Below are positions 42,633 through 52,894 of a DNA stretch of 64,000 nucleotides, one piece after another. This DNA comes from an uncultured Bacilli bacterium. Its GTDB lineage: Bacteria > Bacillota_I > Bacilli_A > RF39 > UBA660. Numbering within the stretch: the stretch's first letter is position 1; each line of letters starts with the position of its first letter. The stretch spans positions 186,001 through 250,000 of the forward strand of contig CAJTLN010000001.1 in NCBI GenBank assembly GCA_910577505.1. The letters are read 5' to 3'. A program made the position numbers and the translations under genes. Below the pieces are notes generated by a model that did not search any database, was not told the origin of the DNA, and saw only the letters and a list, made by a program, of their open reading frames with translations.

Positions 42633-42654
42633 GGAGTTTTACTCCTTTTTCTTT
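42631..42654 (+). terminator. Terminator of hpf
   Basis: AAGGAG-TTTTA-CTCCTT then TTT; it overlaps the hpf stop. Confidence 0.75.
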
Positions 42655-42766
42655 TGTCAAAATCCATAAAATTAGGTAAAAACAACAATATATTCCTATT
42701 TTCGATTGCAATTAGTATTAAAATAAATTACAATATATTATACAAAAAAAGGTAAAGAGAAAAATG

Positions 42767-42795
42767 TTTAATACTTTACATATTTTTGGTATAAT
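42767..42795 (+). promoter_or_regulatory. Promoter of secA
   Basis: TTTAAT (42767-42772) and TATAAT (42790-42795), 17 bp apart, 22 bp before the secA start. Confidence 0.7.
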
Positions 42796-42817
42796 ATAAC
42801 TCGTGGAGGTATGCGCA

Positions 42818-45316
42818 ATGGGATTTTTAAGAAAATTAATTGACTCAGAATATAAAGAATTAAAAAGGTTTGAAAAAATAGCTAATAAAATAGAAGAACT
42901 TAACGATGAAATGGAAGCATTAACTGATGAAGAGTTAAAAGCAAAGACTTCAGAGTTTAAAGAACAATTAGCAAACGGTACAGATTTAGAAGATTTGGTA
43001 GTACCAGCATTTGCTGTAGTAAGAGAAGCAGCTTATCGTGTAATTGGTGAAAAGCCATACTTTGTTCAAATTCTAGGTGGTTTAGCAATTCATTATGGTA
43101 ATATAGCTGAAATGAAAACTGGTGAAGGAAAGACATTAACAGAAACAATGCCTACTTATTTAAATGCCTTAACTGGTAAGGGGGTTCATATCATAACAGT
43201 TAACGAATTCTTAGCAAAACGTGACTCTGAATGGATGGGGAATATTTTTAGATTCTTAGGATTAACTGTTGGTCTTAATATGCGTGAAATGTCTCCTTCA
43301 GATAAAAGAGCAGCATATAATTGCGATGTTCTATATTCTACAAATAATGAAATAGGTTTCGACTACCTAAGAGATAACATGGTTGTTAAATCAAGCGATA
43401 GAGTACAAAGACCACTTAACTTCTGTATTGTCGATGAAGTAGATTCAATTTTAATCGATGAAGCAAGAACACCATTAATCATCTCTGGTGGTAAATTTGA
43501 ATCAAAAGATTTATACACATCTGCGGATAGAGCTGTAAAAAAATTAAAAGAAGAAGATTATACAATAGATGAGAAAACAAAAAGTGTTTCACTTACTGAT
43601 AGTGGTGTAGAAAAGATAGAAAAAACTTTCCATTTAGGGAATTTATATGATTTAGAAAACGCTGTATTAGTGCATCATTTAAATCAATCTTTAAAAGCAA
43701 ATTATGGATTTAAAATAGATGTAGATTATGTAGTTGAAGATGGAGCTATTATAATTGTTGACCAATTTACAGGTCGCTTAATGCATGGACGTCAATTTAG
43801 TGATGGATTACATCAAGCAATTGAAGCTAAAGAAGGCGTTAAGATTAATGAAGAAACAAAAACAATGGCAACTATTACATTCCAAAATTTATTTAGAATG
43901 TATGCTAAATTATCAGGTATGACAGGTACAGCTAAAACAGAAGAAGAAGAATTTAGAGATATATATAATATGTATGTTATTCAAATTCCAACAAATAAAC
44001 CTGTAATAAGAGAAGATTTACCAGATTTAGTATATGCAACTGAAAAAGGTAAATTTGCTGCAATAGTTAGAAAAATTAAAGAAATACATGAAACAGGACA
44101 ACCAATACTTGTTGGTACAATTTCAGTAGAAAATAACGAAAAATTAAGTGCACTTCTAAAAAAAGAAGGATTAAAACACGAAGTATTAAATGCTAAAAAT
44201 CATGAAAGAGAAGCAGAAATTGTAGCCAAAGCTGGAGAAATTGGTGCAATTACAATTGCTACAAATATGGCTGGTCGTGGTACAGATATTAAACTAGCAG
44301 AAGGCGTTAAAGAACTTGGTGGTTTATGTGTAATTGGTACAGAAAGACACGAATCTCGTCGTATAGATAACCAATTACGTGGACGTTCAGGTCGTCAAGG
44401 TGATCCAGGTATGTCTCAATTCTTTGTATCATTTGATGATGACTTAATGAGACGCTTTGGTACAGATAAGATTAAACAAATGTTAATTAATGTTGGATTT
44501 ACAGATGAACAAGCAATTCGTTCAAAAACTTTCACAAAGAGCATTGAAACAGCTCAAAAGAAAGTTGAAGGAAATAACTATGACACTCGTAAATCATTAC
44601 TTGATTATGATAATGTAATGAATGAGCAAAGAGAAATCATCTACTCAAGAAGAAATGAAATACTAGATCAAGAAGATATTTCAGAAAGAACACAAGCAAC
44701 ATTTGATAGTAATATTGCTAACTTAGTAGATAGTCATATTGAACCAGAAGGATATTTAACAGATGATGATAAATCAGAAATTATTGAATATTTAAATACT
44801 AATTTAATTAAAACAACTAAATTAGAAGTATCTGAAATAGAAGATATGAAAGATGAATCAGAAGTAAAAGCATACTTAACTGAAAAAGTAAAAGAAGACT
44901 ATGCTGAAAAAACAAAGAGTGTTCCAAAAGAAATTATAGCAGAATTCGAAAAAGCTATTGCTTTGCGTGTTATTGATGAAGCATGGATAGATCATATTGG
45001 TGCAATGGAACATTTAAGAGAAGGTATTGGACTTCGTGGATATGGACAAACTAATCCATTACAAGCATATACAATGGAAGGTTATGATTTATTTGACGCT
45101 TTAATGAGTAGTATCGAGTCAAGAATATCAATTTTCTTACTTAAAGCAGAAGTAAGACAAAATACTGAAAGAAAAGATCAAAGAAATAATAAAATTGTTC
45201 ATGATACACATTTAAAAACTAAAGGAACTCCTGTTAAAAATGATAAAAAAATAGGAAGAAACGATCTTTGTCCTTGTGGATCAGGTAAGAAATATAAATC
45301 TTGCTGTGGTAAATAA
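42818..45316 (+). CDS. secA: Preprotein translocase ATPase SecA
   Basis: Motor of the Sec pathway. DEAD motor: MKTGEGKTLTETMP (Walker A), VDEVDSILIDEARTPLIISG, and the second motor domain with ATNMAGRGTDIKLAEGV and HESRRIDNQLRGRSGRQGDPG. The C-terminus carries the zinc/SEC-C motif RNDLCPCGSGKKYKSCCGK. The ATG at 42818 has GGAGG upstream. 832 residues. The usual gene order hpf-secA-prfB is kept. Confidence 0.98.
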   Translation: MGFLRKLIDSEYKELKRFEKIANKIEELNDEMEALTDEELKAKTSEFKEQLANGTDLEDLVVPAFAVVREAAYRVIGEKPYFVQILGGLAIHYGNIAEMKTGEGKTLTETMPTYLNALTGKGVHIITVNEFLAKRDSEWMGNIFRFLGLTVGLNMREMSPSDKRAAYNCDVLYSTNNEIGFDYLRDNMVVKSSDRVQRPLNFCIVDEVDSILIDEARTPLIISGGKFESKDLYTSADRAVKKLKEEDYTIDEKTKSVSLTDSGVEKIEKTFHLGNLYDLENAVLVHHLNQSLKANYGFKIDVDYVVEDGAIIIVDQFTGRLMHGRQFSDGLHQAIEAKEGVKINEETKTMATITFQNLFRMYAKLSGMTGTAKTEEEEFRDIYNMYVIQIPTNKPVIREDLPDLVYATEKGKFAAIVRKIKEIHETGQPILVGTISVENNEKLSALLKKEGLKHEVLNAKNHEREAEIVAKAGEIGAITIATNMAGRGTDIKLAEGVKELGGLCVIGTERHESRRIDNQLRGRSGRQGDPGMSQFFVSFDDDLMRRFGTDKIKQMLINVGFTDEQAIRSKTFTKSIETAQKKVEGNNYDTRKSLLDYDNVMNEQREIIYSRRNEILDQEDISERTQATFDSNIANLVDSHIEPEGYLTDDDKSEIIEYLNTNLIKTTKLEVSEIEDMKDESEVKAYLTEKVKEDYAEKTKSVPKEIIAEFEKAIALRVIDEAWIDHIGAMEHLREGIGLRGYGQTNPLQAYTMEGYDLFDALMSSIESRISIFLLKAEVRQNTERKDQRNNKIVHDTHLKTKGTPVKNDKKIGRNDLCPCGSGKKYKSCCGK

Positions 45317-45321
45317 TATTT

Positions 45322-45360
45322 AAAACTCTTATAAAATAAATATTTATAAGAGTTTTTTTG
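45322..45360 (+). terminator. Terminator of secA
   Basis: A long stem AAACTCTTATAAA / TTTATAAGAGTTT with a 5-7-nt loop and a T-run. Confidence 0.9.
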
Positions 45361-45627
45361 ACTTTTTCACCCAAAAAATAAATAATACAAAATATTATGA
45401 AAAGATGAAGATACTATTTTAGTAAGAAAAGATAATGGTCTAACTTGGAACTTAGCTAATTTCTAAAATAAAACATATATGGATTCTATTTTTGGAACAT
45501 TAATATTTTCAATACTCTAAAAAGGAAATAATGAAAATTATTTACTTTTACCTTATCTCAACAAAAAAAGAACAAAACAAATGTTTAGACTTATATTTGA
45601 TATGATATAATAATAATGGTGATATAA
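45361..45627 (+). other. secA-prfB gap with a possible gene remnant
   Basis: A 270-bp gap. A short open stretch at about 45405-45465 reads KDEDTILVRKDNGLTWNLANF then stops, with no start codon, and looks like the tail of a lost gene. A TATAAT at 45605-45610 probably serves prfB. Otherwise nothing seen. Confidence 0.35.
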
Positions 45628-46723
45628 ATGGAATTAAGAGAAATAAAAAATAAATTAAAAGAACTAGAAGAAAAATTAACAACAATAGGGAGGTCTCTTT
45701 GACATCGATTCAAAGAAGTCTAGAATTCTAGCAATTGAAGAAGAAATGCATAATCCGGATTTTTGGAATGATATAGAAAAAGCTAATTATTTAAATAAGG
45801 AATTAACTTTATTAAAAAAGGAAACAAGTACATACAATAATTTAAATAAGGAGGTTGAAGCCAACAAAGAAGTCTTAGAATTATTAGAACTAGAGTATTC
45901 TGAAGAACTAGCAGCAGAGTTAGAAAATGAATTAAAACATCTATCTACTAATATTGATGATTTAGAAATTGCTACTCTCTTAAATGGTGAATATGCTAGT
46001 AGTGATTGCTATTTAGAAATTCATCCAGGAGCAGGAGGTACAGAATCTTGTGACTGGGCCAACATGTTACTTCGTATGTATCAGCGCTTTTGCGATAAAA
46101 TGAATTACAAATACGAACTTATAGAACAACAATCAGGAGAAGAAGCAGGTATCAAATCAGCAACTTTACATATAAAAGGAGAATATGCTTACGGCTATCT
46201 AAAATGTGAAAGTGGTGTTCATAGATTAGTAAGAATATCTCCATTTGATTCCAATAAACGAAGACACACTTCATTTGCTTCTGTATCTGTAGTTCCAGAA
46301 ATAGATAAAAATATTAATATAGAAATAAAAGATGAAGATATCAGAATAGATGTATATTGTGCTAGTGGACATGGTGGTCAAGGAGTAAATACAACCCCAT
46401 CAGCAGTACGTATAACTCACTATCCAAGTAAAATTGTAGTAACATGTCAAAATGAACGTAGTCAATTACAAAACAAAGAACAAGCCATGAAAGTATTAAA
46501 AGGAAAATTATATCGTTTAGAAGCAGAAAGAAAAGAAAAAGAATTAGCTTCTTTAAAGGGAATTAATACAGGAATAGATTTTGGAAGTCAAATAAGAAGT
46601 TATGTTCTAGAACCTTATACACTTGTTAAAGATACTCGAAGTAATTTTGAAATGGGAGATGCAGATAAAGTACTAGACGGCGATATAAAGCCATTTATCG
46701 ATTCTATATTAAAATTAAAATAA
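45628..46723 (+). CDS. prfB: Peptide chain release factor 2 with programmed +1 frameshift
   Basis: Reads UAA and UGA stops. Frame 1 begins with ATG at 45628 (MELREIKNKLKELEEKLT...) and reaches CTT-TGA-C at 45697-45703, preceded by an internal GGGAGG; the ribosome shifts +1 at CTT and continues as DIDSKKSRILAIEEEM. This is the classic RF2 autoregulatory site. The anticodon tripeptide is SPF (RISPFDSNKRRHTS) and the GGQ is in SGHGGQGVNTT. The joined product is 364 residues. The gene is intact; the internal TGA is regulatory. Confidence 0.95.
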
Positions 46724-46775
46724 TGATTGATTTAATAATATTTATAATATAAAATACTCAAAAAGAGGGAAAACT

Positions 46776-48095
46776 ATGAAAGAAACAATTGCTTATTTAA
46801 ATAGTTTATTAAAAGATAATGATGTAGTTGTAATCGGACTATCAGGTGGCGCAGACTCAATGTGCTTATTAAATATTATTCGTACAATTAATAAAAAAGT
46901 GGATATAGTATGTACTCATATAAATCATAATATTCGTGAAGAAAGCAAAGAAGAAATGAAATTCATAAAAAAATATTGTGCTGATAATAACTTAAAATTG
47001 GAAACGACTACTTTTGAAAAGAAAAGTGAAACAGAAACTTTTAACGAACTTGAATTAAGAGAAAAAAGATATGCTTTTTTTGAACAAGTTATAAAAAAGT
47101 ATAAAGCTCAATATTTATTTACTGCTCATCATGGAGATGACTTAATAGAAACAATATTAATGCGTATATCTAGAGGTTCAACATTAAAAGGATATACTGG
47201 ATTTCAAATAGAAACAAATAAAAATAATTACAAAGTTATAAAACCATTAATTTTTATGACAAAAAAAGATATCCTTGATTATGCAAAAGAAAAAAACATA
47301 CCATATGTTCATGATAAAACAAACGATGAAGATAATTATACAAGAAATAGATATCGTCACAAAATATTACCATTTTTAAAAAATGAAAATAAGAATATGC
47401 ATTTAAAATACTTAAAATTTAGTAGGGAATTATTAAAATACTATAATTTTGTTGATGAAATTATAAATGGAGAAATATCAAAGAGATATGAAAAGAAAAC
47501 ACTCGATATAAAAGGATTTAGTGAACTAGATAAATTAATTCAAACAAAAATAATTGAATATATTCTTGATGACAATTATTACGATAATTTATATCTAGTA
47601 AATGATAAGCATATTAGTTTAATTTTAGATATTATTAATAATCCAAAGCCAAACATAGAAATAAATTTGCCAGATAAATTAAGAATTACTAAAGTGTATG
47701 ATAAGCTAAAAATCAGTAGATCTAAAAAAGCTCCAGAAAAATATCGTATACCTGTTGAAAAAGATACATATTTACCTAATGGGAGACATATTAAGATAAT
47801 TGATAGAACAGATAAAAATAGTAATGATTATATAAAACTAAACAGTCACGAAATAGAGCTTCCCTTATATGTCAGAAATAGGGAAGAAGGAGATAAAATG
47901 ATTGTTAAAAATATGAATTCTCCAAAAAAAATTAAAGATATTTTTATAAATAGTAAACTTTCTAAAGAAGAAAGAGAAAAACAACCAATTGTAGTTGACA
48001 GTAAAGGGCAAATAGTTTGGATTCCAGGGTTAAAAAAATCTAAATTTGATAAAGCAAATGACGAATTATATGATATAATATTATGGTATAATTAA
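46776..48095 (+). CDS. tilS: tRNA(Ile)-lysidine synthase
   Basis: Adds lysine to C34 of tRNA-Ile(CAU). N-terminal PP-loop ATPase motif VIGLSGGADSMCLLNII, followed by CTHINHNIREES and FTAHHGDDLIETILMRISRG. The C-terminal TilS substrate-binding domain (LYVRNREEGDKMIVK...KIKDIFINSKLSKEEREKQP) is complete. 439 residues. It lies just upstream of ftsH; the hpt gene often found between them in Bacillus is absent. Confidence 0.96.
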   Translation: MKETIAYLNSLLKDNDVVVIGLSGGADSMCLLNIIRTINKKVDIVCTHINHNIREESKEEMKFIKKYCADNNLKLETTTFEKKSETETFNELELREKRYAFFEQVIKKYKAQYLFTAHHGDDLIETILMRISRGSTLKGYTGFQIETNKNNYKVIKPLIFMTKKDILDYAKEKNIPYVHDKTNDEDNYTRNRYRHKILPFLKNENKNMHLKYLKFSRELLKYYNFVDEIINGEISKRYEKKTLDIKGFSELDKLIQTKIIEYILDDNYYDNLYLVNDKHISLILDIINNPKPNIEINLPDKLRITKVYDKLKISRSKKAPEKYRIPVEKDTYLPNGRHIKIIDRTDKNSNDYIKLNSHEIELPLYVRNREEGDKMIVKNMNSPKKIKDIFINSKLSKEEREKQPIVVDSKGQIVWIPGLKKSKFDKANDELYDIILWYN

Positions 48096-48127
48096 ATTTA
48101 TGTAATTTTATTAGAAGGAGAAATATA

Positions 48128-50041
48128 ATGAAAAGAAAAAACAATGCTTACATGGCAATGTCGCCTTATGTAATAGTTGCTGTTGTTCTTGTAGCATTAT
48201 TATTCGTTTTTGGTGGTAATAATACTAAACCACACGAATTTACTACAGGAGAATTGATTCAAAATATAAAAGAAGAAAAAGTAACAGAAATTACTATAAC
48301 ACCAAAGAGCAATGAAAGTATTTATTTTATTGAAGGAAAATTAGAAGGTTATGAAAAAGGAGAATCCTTTAAAGCTCAAGTAATCAGTGAAGAAATAGAT
48401 ACAATTATTGACTATGCTAAAGAGCAAGACATAAAAGAATATAAAACAAATAAAGATCCAGGATCTAATAACTTTCTTTATGTAATAGTAAATGTTTTAC
48501 CAATACTTATATTAGTTGTTGGTGCTTACTATATGTTTAGAAACTTATCAGCAGGAAACAATAAATCAATGGACTTTGGAAGAAGTCGTGCAAAATTAAG
48601 CGAAGATGGTGGACAAGTAAGATTCAGCGATGTTGCTGGATTAAAAGAAGAAAAAGAAGAAGTTCAAGAATTAATTGATTTCTTAAAAAATCCAAAGAAA
48701 TTCCAAAAGCTTGGAGCTAGAATCCCTAAAGGAGTATTGCTAGTTGGTCCTCCAGGAACAGGTAAAACTTTACTTGCTAAAGCTGTTGCAGGTGAAGCAA
48801 ACGTTCCGTTCTACTACATAAGTGGTTCAGATTTCGTGGAATTATTCGTAGGTGTAGGTGCATCTCGTGTTAGAGATATGTTCAAACAAGCAAAACAAAG
48901 TGCACCATGTCTAATCTTTATTGATGAAATCGATGCTGTTGGTCGTCAAAGAGGAACAGGATTAGGTGGAGGTCATGATGAACGTGAACAAACACTTAAC
49001 CAATTACTTACTGAAATGGATGGATTTGGTGCTAATGAAGGTATAATAATTATAGCTGCAACAAATAGACCAGATGTTTTAGATCCAGCATTATTAAGAC
49101 CTGGTAGATTCGATAGACAAGTTACTGTTAATCTTCCAGACGCTAAAGAAAGAGAAGAAATTTTGGGAGTACATGCCAAAAATAAAGTGTTTGCCCCAGA
49201 AGTTAATCTAGAAAATGTAAGTCAAAGAACTCCAGGATTTAGTGGAGCAGATCTTGAGAACTTACTAAACGAAGCAGCTTTATTGGCTGTTAGAAGAGAC
49301 AAAGAATCTATAACTATGGATGAAATAGATGAAGCGACTGATAGAGTTCTTTTAGGACCTGCAAAAACTTCACGTAGAATAACAGAAAAAGAAAAACGTC
49401 TTGTAGCAATACATGAAGCTGGACATGCTGTAATAGGTATTAAACTTCAAGAAGCACAAGAAGTTCACAAGATTACAATCATTCCTCGCGGAATGGCTGG
49501 CGGATACACAATGATGCTTCCAAAAGAAGAAAAAATTGGTATCATGACAAAAGAAGAATTAATAGGACAAATAACAGGATTACTAGGTGGACGTGCTAGT
49601 GAAGAAAACTTTATTGGCGAAATTACAACTGGAGCATCTGATGACTTAAAACGTGCTACTAAAATTGCCCGTTCAATGGTTACTGAATATGGTATGAGTG
49701 ACTTAGGTCCTATTCAATTAGAACATAAACAAGAAGGCGTATTCTTAGGTAGAGATTATGCAAAATCAAGAGACTTTTCTGATCAAGTTGCTCTTGAAAT
49801 AGATAAAGAAGTAAGAAAAATTCTTGAAGAATGTTATAAAAATGCTAAAAAACTTTTAGCTAAACATGAAACATTAGTGCTATTAATAGCAGATGCATTA
49901 ATGGAACATGAAACTCTAACTAGAGAGCAAATAGCTTCATTAGTAGAAACTGGGAAACTAACTCCAGAGGATACTAAAGAAGAAACAACACCAGAAGAAA
50001 TTAAAGAAACAAAAGAAAGTAAAACAAAAGAAGAAAAATAA
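48128..50041 (+). CDS. ftsH: ATP-dependent zinc metalloprotease FtsH
   Basis: Membrane-anchored AAA+ protease. Two membrane helices (about 12-29 and 116-137) flank a small extracellular domain. AAA module: VGPPGTGKTLLAKAVAGEA, FIDEIDAVGRQRG and the second region of homology (ATNRPDVLDPALLRPGRFDRQ). Zinc site HEAGH at about 437. The C-terminal tail is a run of K, E and T. 637 residues. It has an AGAAGGAGA ribosome site. Confidence 0.98.
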   Translation: MKRKNNAYMAMSPYVIVAVVLVALLFVFGGNNTKPHEFTTGELIQNIKEEKVTEITITPKSNESIYFIEGKLEGYEKGESFKAQVISEEIDTIIDYAKEQDIKEYKTNKDPGSNNFLYVIVNVLPILILVVGAYYMFRNLSAGNNKSMDFGRSRAKLSEDGGQVRFSDVAGLKEEKEEVQELIDFLKNPKKFQKLGARIPKGVLLVGPPGTGKTLLAKAVAGEANVPFYYISGSDFVELFVGVGASRVRDMFKQAKQSAPCLIFIDEIDAVGRQRGTGLGGGHDEREQTLNQLLTEMDGFGANEGIIIIAATNRPDVLDPALLRPGRFDRQVTVNLPDAKEREEILGVHAKNKVFAPEVNLENVSQRTPGFSGADLENLLNEAALLAVRRDKESITMDEIDEATDRVLLGPAKTSRRITEKEKRLVAIHEAGHAVIGIKLQEAQEVHKITIIPRGMAGGYTMMLPKEEKIGIMTKEELIGQITGLLGGRASEENFIGEITTGASDDLKRATKIARSMVTEYGMSDLGPIQLEHKQEGVFLGRDYAKSRDFSDQVALEIDKEVRKILEECYKNAKKLLAKHETLVLLIADALMEHETLTREQIASLVETGKLTPEDTKEETTPEEIKETKESKTKEEK

Positions 50042-50063
50042 ACCTTTTAAAAGGTTTTTTTCT
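50041..50063 (+). terminator. Terminator of ftsH
   Basis: AACCTTTT-AAAAGGTT followed by T residues directly after the stop. Confidence 0.8.
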
Positions 50064-50340
50064 TTGGCTAAATAAAAGACTTTTAAATAATAATATAAAC
50101 ATGTATAATAAATACTTATAAAAGATGTGATATTTATATTAATAAAACATAAAATAAAAAATAGAAAATGTACTAGATTTACTACAAGGTTTAAAGAAAT
50201 ATAACATACAAGCATTTAGTGGCAGAAAAAAAGTAAAGAATAATCATTCAAATTTATATGAATAAAGTAAGGTTTGATATTCTAATATCAACTTTTTTAA
50301 ATTAAAAAAGTAATGAATTCTAAAAAAATATTTATTTAAT
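50064..50340 (+). other. ftsH-parA gap with a possible gene remnant
   Basis: A TATAAT-like element at 50104-50109 is followed by a start-less open stretch (50158-50265) reading ENVLDLLQGLKKYNIQAFSG then RKKVKNNHSNLYE and a stop. A hairpin TTGATAT/ATATCAA with a T-run follows (50273-50299). This may be a decayed small gene with its terminator; I do not recognise it. Confidence 0.3.
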
Positions 50341-50347
50341 AAAATCT

Positions 50348-50376
50348 ATGACATTTGAGCATATATATGGTAAAAT
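50348..50376 (+). promoter_or_regulatory. Promoter of parA-parB
   Basis: ATGACA (50348-50353) and TAAAAT (50371-50376), 17 bp apart, 37 bp before parA. Confidence 0.65.
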
Positions 50377-50413
50377 TATTAAGAGAATTAATACATGAAA
50401 AGGTGGTACAAAA

Positions 50414-51199
50414 ATGGCAAAAGTAATTTCACTCGTAAATCAAAAAGGTGGAGTTGGTAAGACAACAACAAGTATAAACTTAGCTGCCGCTCTTGGAAAA
50501 GAAGGTAAAAAAACTTTATTAATAGATTTAGACCCTCAAGGTAATGCCTCAACAGGCTTAGGATTTAACAATGGTGATTTTAAACATGATATTTATGATG
50601 TAATGACAGGTGACTGTACTATAACAGAAGCAATCATAAAAACAAAATTTAAAAATCTATCTTTAATTCCATCAACTATAAATCTAGCAGGAGTAGATGT
50701 AGAATTTGTTAAAAACATGTTAGAAAATTCTGAATTCAGACAAAACGAGCAATTAAGAAGTGCAATAGCAGAAGTTCAAGAAAAATATGACTATATAATT
50801 ATAGATTGTCAACCTTCTTTAGGAATAACAACTATGAATGCGCTTGTAGCAAGTAATTCGGTTGTAATACCTGTACAATGCGAATTCTTTGCACTAGAAG
50901 GAATTACCCAACTATTAAATTCAATAATTATGGTTCAATCTAATATGAATCCAGAACTTCGTATTGAAGGAGTACTACTAACAATGCTTGATGGAAGAAC
51001 AAATATTGGTTTAGAAGTAATTGAAGAAGTTAGAAAATATTTTAAAAATAAAGTATTTAATACAATAATACCAAGATTAGTAAGATTAGTAGAAGCACCA
51101 AGCCACGGCAAACCAATAAGTGATTATGATCCAACTAGTAGAGCAACACTAGCTTATCAAAACTTAGCAAAGGAAGTGATTAGTAGAAATGGAGACTAA
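50414..51199 (+). CDS. parA: Chromosome partitioning ATPase ParA (Soj)
   Basis: Deviant Walker-A ATPase: VNQKGGVGKTTTSINLAAALG, then DLDPQGNASTGLG, DCQPSLGITTMNAL and the downstream EFFALEGITQLL. 261 residues, without the N-terminal HTH of plasmid ParA, so chromosomal Soj type. In Bacilli it acts on DnaA and, with ParB, on origin segregation. It overlaps parB by 11 bp. Confidence 0.96.
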   Translation: MAKVISLVNQKGGVGKTTTSINLAAALGKEGKKTLLIDLDPQGNASTGLGFNNGDFKHDIYDVMTGDCTITEAIIKTKFKNLSLIPSTINLAGVDVEFVKNMLENSEFRQNEQLRSAIAEVQEKYDYIIIDCQPSLGITTMNALVASNSVVIPVQCEFFALEGITQLLNSIIMVQSNMNPELRIEGVLLTMLDGRTNIGLEVIEEVRKYFKNKVFNTIIPRLVRLVEAPSHGKPISDYDPTSRATLAYQNLAKEVISRNGD

Positions 51200-52076
51200 A
51201 AGAAAAGCATTAGGTAAAGGGTTAGAGCAACTATTTTCTAATGAAGTAATTGACTTCGATAATTTTGAGAAAAAAATAGTTAATGAAACAAAAGAAAGCG
51301 ATATTGTTGAAATTCCTCTAACAGAAATAAGAAGCAATCCATATCAGCCACGTAAAGAATTTGATGAAAAATCCTTAAGTGAATTTGCTGAAAGTATTAA
51401 AGAACACGGTGTGATTCAACCTATAATCGTTAAAAAAAGTATTAAAGGATATGAGCTTATAGCTGGTGAAAGAAGAACAAGAGCTTCAAAAATGGCTGGT
51501 AAAGATACAATTCCAGCAATAGTAAGAGATTTATCGGATCAAGATATGATGGAAATAGCTTTGATAGAAAATATTCAAAGAGAAGATTTAAATCCAATTG
51601 AAGAAGCACAAGCATTTTCTAAAATTATTGAGTCAAATAATATAACTCAAGAAGAAGCTGCACGTAAATTCGGTAAAAGTAGAAGTTACATAACTAATAT
51701 TTTAGGACTATTAACTTTGCCAGAAAAAACAAAACGCTTTGTTCAAGAAGGCAAAATAACAATGGGACACGCTAGAGTTCTTAGTAAATTATCAGATCCA
51801 GACCAAATTGATGAATTAGCAAATCAAATTATTGAAAATGGTTTAAGTGTTCGTGAAACAGAGAAAATTACTAGCACAACTGAATTACCTAAAAAAAATA
51901 AAATAAAAAGAGAACCAATTTACAGTGCAAGACATACAATTTATGAAGGAATAATGCGTGAGAAAATAGGTACTAAAGTAAAAATAGGAGCAAAGAAAAT
52001 AGAGATTCCATTTGATTCAGATAATGACTTAGATAGAATTCTTGAACTACTAGGAATAAATATGGATGGTGAATAA
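51189..52076 (+). CDS. parB: Chromosome partitioning protein ParB (Spo0J)
   Basis: CTP-dependent clamp that loads at parS. The N-terminal RKALGKGLEQLFSNEV contains an arginine/lysine ParA-stimulating tail. CTPase motifs: NPYQPRKEFDEKSL, IAGERRTRASKMAG and ENIQREDLNPIEEA. HTH: EEAARKFGKSRSYITNILGLL. C-terminal dimer domain ends IPFDSDNDLDRILELLG. Its parS targets are at 4858, 5093 and 5301, some 46 kb away across oriC. Confidence 0.96.
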   Translation: METKRKALGKGLEQLFSNEVIDFDNFEKKIVNETKESDIVEIPLTEIRSNPYQPRKEFDEKSLSEFAESIKEHGVIQPIIVKKSIKGYELIAGERRTRASKMAGKDTIPAIVRDLSDQDMMEIALIENIQREDLNPIEEAQAFSKIIESNNITQEEAARKFGKSRSYITNILGLLTLPEKTKRFVQEGKITMGHARVLSKLSDPDQIDELANQIIENGLSVRETEKITSTTELPKKNKIKREPIYSARHTIYEGIMREKIGTKVKIGAKKIEIPFDSDNDLDRILELLGINMDGE

Positions 52077-52894
52077 TGATTAGTTTTTTAAAAGTAATTT
52101 TAAACATAATCACCAAGAAAGAAGTATATGGAGTAGTAGTAACATTAGCTATTGCATACTTTGTTTACAGAACAACTTCCATTATTTTAGAAGACGTAAT
52201 TAATTACGGAAAAAATAATTACGAAAAGAAAAAAAGAAAAACGATAACAAAATTATTTCAAAATATAGCAAAATATTTAATCTTAATTATCGCAGCATTA
52301 GCTATCCTTAGCATATATGGTGTTAATGTTGGAGGTATGATAGCTGGTCTAGGAGTTACTGCAACTATCATAGGATTAGCGTTACAAGATACTTTTAAAG
52401 ATATTATTAATGGAATAAACATAATAGTTGAAAACTACTTCATAGTTGGCGATATTGTAGAATATAATAATTTTACAGGGGAAGTAATAAGTTTTGGATT
52501 AAAAAGTACAAAAATTAAAAATGCTAAAGGCGAAGTTAAAATAGTAGCAAATAGAAATATAATGGAAATAAAAAATTTATCTCAAGAATCTCAATCAATA
52601 CTTATAAATATTCCTCTTCCTTATGAAGAAGATATAGAAAAAATGGAAAATATCATAAAAAAAGATATTTTACCTAAAATTTCTAAAATAGATAATGTTG
52701 ATCCTAAATCACCTACATATTTAGGGATAAATGAATTAGCAGAATCTTGCATTAATTATTTAATTTCATATAAATGTGGCAGAGAGACACAATGGCAAGC
52801 TAAGAGAGATGCTAATCGTATAATTATAATGGAATTAAATAAAAACAAAGTTAGTGTTCCATATCCACAATTGGAGGTTCATAATGAAAAATAA
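52076..52894 (+). CDS. MscS-family mechanosensitive channel
   Basis: A 272-residue membrane protein with helices at about 17-38, 65-83 and 87-110, the last with the glycine/alanine pore helix (GGMIAGLGVTATIIGLALQDTFKDIINGI) typical of MscS TM3. The cytosolic beta domain starts YFIVGDIVEYNNFTGEV. Start ATG overlaps the parB stop by one base, so it is in the par operon, as in many Firmicutes (parB followed by a MscS-like gene). It likely responds to hypo-osmotic stress. Confidence 0.9.
   Translation: MISFLKVILNIITKKEVYGVVVTLAIAYFVYRTTSIILEDVINYGKNNYEKKKRKTITKLFQNIAKYLILIIAALAILSIYGVNVGGMIAGLGVTATIIGLALQDTFKDIINGINIIVENYFIVGDIVEYNNFTGEVISFGLKSTKIKNAKGEVKIVANRNIMEIKNLSQESQSILINIPLPYEEDIEKMENIIKKDILPKISKIDNVDPKSPTYLGINELAESCINYLISYKCGRETQWQAKRDANRIIIMELNKNKVSVPYPQLEVHNEK

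Noticed and set aside
45628..45702. prfB as a pseudogene because of the in-frame TGA
   Set aside because: CTT-TGA-C with GGGAGG upstream is the standard RF2 programmed frameshift.
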